Below are positions 6,428 to 7,675 of a stretch of 7,675 bases of DNA, one piece after another (within the stretch, counting starts at the first letter, position 1; every line of letters starts with the position of its first letter). This DNA is from CBFHSF01 sp965661055 (lineage in GTDB: Bacteria; Bacteroidota; Bacteroidia; Flavobacteriales; Schleiferiaceae): NCBI GenBank assembly GCA_965661055.1, contig CBFICS010000029.1:1-7675 (forward strand). Direction: 5' to 3'. Position numbers and translations under genes: made by a program. The notes beneath the pieces are model-generated. The model saw only the letters and a program-made list of their open reading frames with translations. It did not search any database and was not told the DNA's origin.

Positions 6428-6880
6428 ATGAGGCTTATTTTGTCAAAAGCTACTATTGAAAATGTATATGCTGCCTTTATCTTGGCCAATGGGGCTAGGA
6501 TGGAGGGCATTGAGTCTGAAATATTTTTCACTTTCTTCGGACTAGAAGCCATTGATAAGGACAAACTTGAACACCTTCACGTTGCAACAGTAGGAAATCC
6601 TGCTATGCATATTCCAACAATGCTTGGCGGACTTCCCGGTATGGAGGCTTTAGCTACTTCTATGATGAAGAAAGAAATGGAAAAGCTAGACATTCCTCCA
6701 GTAGATGAATTCTTAGAAATATTAGCAGCTTCTGGTGTGAAAATGTGGGCTTGTAAATTAGCTATGGATATGTTTCACAAAGAGAAAAAGGATTTGATTG
6801 ATGACCTTGATGGCGTATTGACGGTAGGTGATTTCTACCAAAGAGCTGCAGGTGAAGGAACGCATTTGTTGTTTATTTAA
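6428..6880 (+). CDS. DsrE/DsrF-like family sulfurtransferase protein
   Basis: This 150-residue protein (from ATG 6428) matches the DsrE/DsrF/DsrH-like superfamily, cytosolic proteins that bind and pass on sulfane sulfur. Visible marks are the first strand and helix LILSKATIENVYAAFILANG (3-22), the strand IFFTFFGL (32-39), a Gly/Pro-Met-rich middle (NPAMHIPTMLGGLPGM, 57-72), and VKMWACKLAMDMF (104-116) with its only cysteine, Cys109, at the usual persulfide position. The end has VLTVGDFYQRAAGEGTHLLFI (130-150). The fold appears complete from residue 1, so the protein may work despite the upstream in-frame TAG at 6416. A start at 6365 would give a 171-residue product if that codon were sense. 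It is last in the operon after the flavoprotein and TusE-like carrier, and is a likely donor or acceptor for Cys98 of the latter. Confidence 0.82.
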   Translation: MRLILSKATIENVYAAFILANGARMEGIESEIFFTFFGLEAIDKDKLEHLHVATVGNPAMHIPTMLGGLPGMEALATSMMKKEMEKLDIPPVDEFLEILAASGVKMWACKLAMDMFHKEKKDLIDDLDGVLTVGDFYQRAAGEGTHLLFI

Positions 6881-6925
6881 GAGGGTATCGAAGGAGCGGG
6901 GGAACAAGTAATTAGGTTTCCCTGT

Positions 6926-6961
6926 ACCTTTTTGGCCTTTGGCTTTTTTTGGAAAAAAGGT
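6926..6961. terminator. inverted repeat downstream of the DsrE-like gene
   Basis: ACCTTTTT (6926-6933) pairs with AAAAAGGT (6954-6961). The loop contains a smaller GCC-TTT-GGC hairpin followed directly by seven Ts (6935-6950). The inner hairpin plus T-run could act as a weak intrinsic terminator for the + strand operon, 45-80 nt past its stop. The stem is short, so this is tentative. Confidence 0.35.
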
Positions 6962-6983
6962 GGAACTTGGGAGTCGGATTTTT

Positions 6984-7006
6984 GTTACTAGTGACTCGTA
7001 ACTAGG
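6984..7006. repeat. short heptamer tandem repeat
   Basis: Three 7-bp units, GTTACTA, GTGACTC and GTAACTA, run head to tail and are followed by GG. They abut and partly overlap dispersed repeat copy B. The consensus is about GTDACTA. It lies between the ends of two convergent genes and has no evident function. Confidence 0.5.
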
Positions 7007-7049
7007 AAAGCACAAAATCACTTCTATCCTACGATCCCTTAATCCCTTG
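7002..7049. repeat. 48-bp dispersed imperfect repeat, copy B
   Basis: This is the second copy of the element at 4572-4619, same orientation, 35 of 48 bases identical by manual ungapped count. Its right end has two octamers, GATCCCTT and AATCCCTT (7033-7048). Bases 7029-7049 are also the last six codons and the stop of the - strand membrane protein gene, so the repeat has apparently supplied that C-terminus. Confidence 0.6.
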
Positions 7050-7460
7050 CTTCGCCTGCAAATAAAAAGCGGGTATGAGAATCATCATCAAAACCGGATT
7101 CATCACCAGCCTGTGAATGTGATTGATATAAGTGAATGATTCGTTGAAATAACCTAAGAATAAAACTAGATACAGTGGAAGCAATAACAGAAATCCAATA
7201 AAGAACACCCAAACCGCAAACGTCAAATACTTGCGTTCTGGAAACAAGGCGTTTATGATTAAAATGGCGAAAAAGTCGTTGAGAACAAAGCGAATTACCT
7301 TGCTTAGAATAAACGAAAACGTATCAATTGCCTCTCTATCGTACACCTGTGGACCCAGTTCAATTTGAAAAGGCAATACGTAAAAGAGCTTTCGTTGAAG
7401 TACATATACCAACATCAACCCCAAGATTCCAATGGATAGTTTAATGTACTTGCTCTTCAT
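7029..7460 (-). CDS. small integral membrane protein, exosortase F-associated-like
   Basis: This 143-residue protein has four hydrophobic segments, at about residues 5-21, 48-72, 78-105 and 118-135, so it is an inner-membrane protein. The sequence pattern resembles the small flavobacterial protein found beside exosortase XrtF. Shared features recalled from that family are the RKLFYVLPF segment (23-31), an Arg/Asn-containing second helix (IRFVLNDFFAILIINALF, 56-73), and the end RLVMNPVLMMILIPAFYLQ (117-135). Its exact role is unknown; the family is linked to cell-envelope protein sorting. No exosortase gene is visible, but the window ends soon upstream. The ATG at 7460 is 4 nt after the acyltransferase stop, so co-transcription is likely. 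The last six residues, QGIKGS, are encoded by repeat copy B. If the family call is wrong it remains a hypothetical multi-pass membrane protein. Confidence 0.6.
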   Translation of the reverse strand: MKSKYIKLSIGILGLMLVYVLQRKLFYVLPFQIELGPQVYDREAIDTFSFILSKVIRFVLNDFFAILIINALFPERKYLTFAVWVFFIGFLLLLPLYLVLFLGYFNESFTYINHIHRLVMNPVLMMILIPAFYLQAKQGIKGS

Positions 7461-7464
7461 GGCC

Positions 7465-7675
7465 TTACTTTATAGGACTTACATGGCCATCAACCAATTG
7501 ATATTTTTCTCCTGACTCAGGACATTCAGCCAAACCTTGGTCATTGAATTCCAGTCGGTGTCCATAGGCACTGACCCATCCAATTTGTCGGCTCGGATTT
7601 CCAACCACTAATGCATAATCAGGAATGTCTTTGGTGACAACTGTACCCGCACCAATTAAGCAGTAGCGCCCTAAG
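7465..7675 (-). CDS. left-handed beta-helix acyltransferase, C-terminal end (5' partial)
   Basis: The frame is open at the right edge; 69 C-terminal residues are visible, ending with TAA at 7465-7467. LIGAGTVVTKDIPDYALVVGNPSRQIGW (6-33) is the final hexapeptide-repeat coil and exit strand of bacterial O- or N-acetyltransferases with a left-handed beta-helix. The extension GWVSAYGHRLEF...AECPESGEKYQL (32-60) resembles the tail of the WbpD/WlbB-type sugar N-acetyltransferases, which acetylate UDP-amino-sugars for surface polysaccharide. The catalytic region lies outside the window, so substrate is inferred from this tail alone. The next gene on the same strand begins 4 nt after the stop, implying an operon. 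Confidence 0.8.
   Translation of the reverse strand, partial: LGRYCLIGAGTVVTKDIPDYALVVGNPSRQIGWVSAYGHRLEFNDQGLAECPESGEKYQLVDGHVSPIK

Noticed and set aside
6295..6564. 89-codon open frame on the - strand
   Set aside because: It is antisense to the ends of the TusE-like and DsrE-like genes; Ser/Leu-rich composition typical of a shadow frame.
6758..7021. 87-codon open frame on the - strand
   Set aside because: It crosses the DsrE-like 3' end, the hairpin and the tandem repeats; no conserved motif.

Overview
The window looks like chromosome from a Bacteroidota bacterium, most likely a marine-type Flavobacteriia relative. The base composition is AT-rich, the genes are compact and closely spaced, and ATG starts lack strong Shine-Dalgarno sequences. 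Candidate promoters carry TAnnTTTG-type -7 boxes, and one small membrane protein resembles the exosortase F-associated family, which is known mainly from flavobacteria. No RNA gene, CRISPR array, insertion sequence or integrase was recognised.

Region 1 (1-3426, + strand) is the end of an export operon. It holds the C-terminal nucleotide-binding domain of an ABC transporter (5' end outside the window), a HlyD-type periplasmic adaptor and a TolC-type outer-membrane channel, with gaps of only 6 and 3 nt. This is a complete inner-membrane to outer-membrane conduit. The nucleotide-binding domain has lost most of its catalytic signature residues, so it probably works with a second, active ATPase or as an asymmetric site.

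Region 2 (3475-4546, - strand) is a two-gene unit: a secreted or periplasmic NTF2-like protein followed by a class I SAM-dependent methyltransferase, overlapping by 8 nt. It converges on the export operon and diverges from the sulfur operon.

Region 3 (about 4736-6880, + strand) is a sulfur-relay operon: a sulfide:quinone oxidoreductase-like flavoprotein with exactly two cysteines, a TusE/DsrC-family carrier with only the penultimate cysteine, and a DsrE-like protein with one cysteine. The upstream DNA has a Crp/Fnr-like palindrome centred about 41.5 bp before the inferred transcription start. That spacing suits class II activation, perhaps in response to low oxygen or a nitrogen oxide. A plausible scheme is that sulfide or a persulfide is oxidised by the flavoprotein and the sulfane sulfur passes to the DsrE and TusE-like carriers. 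An in-frame TAG separates a 17-codon leader from the DsrE-like core, so this gene either lost its N-terminus or relies on a downstream start.

Region 4 (6881-7675) has a short intergenic stretch with a hairpin and short tandem repeats. It is followed on the - strand by an exosortase F-associated-like membrane protein and the C-terminal end of a left-handed beta-helix acyltransferase of surface-polysaccharide type. A 48-bp imperfect repeat occurs at both 4572-4619 and 7002-7049. The second copy supplies the last codons of the membrane protein gene.
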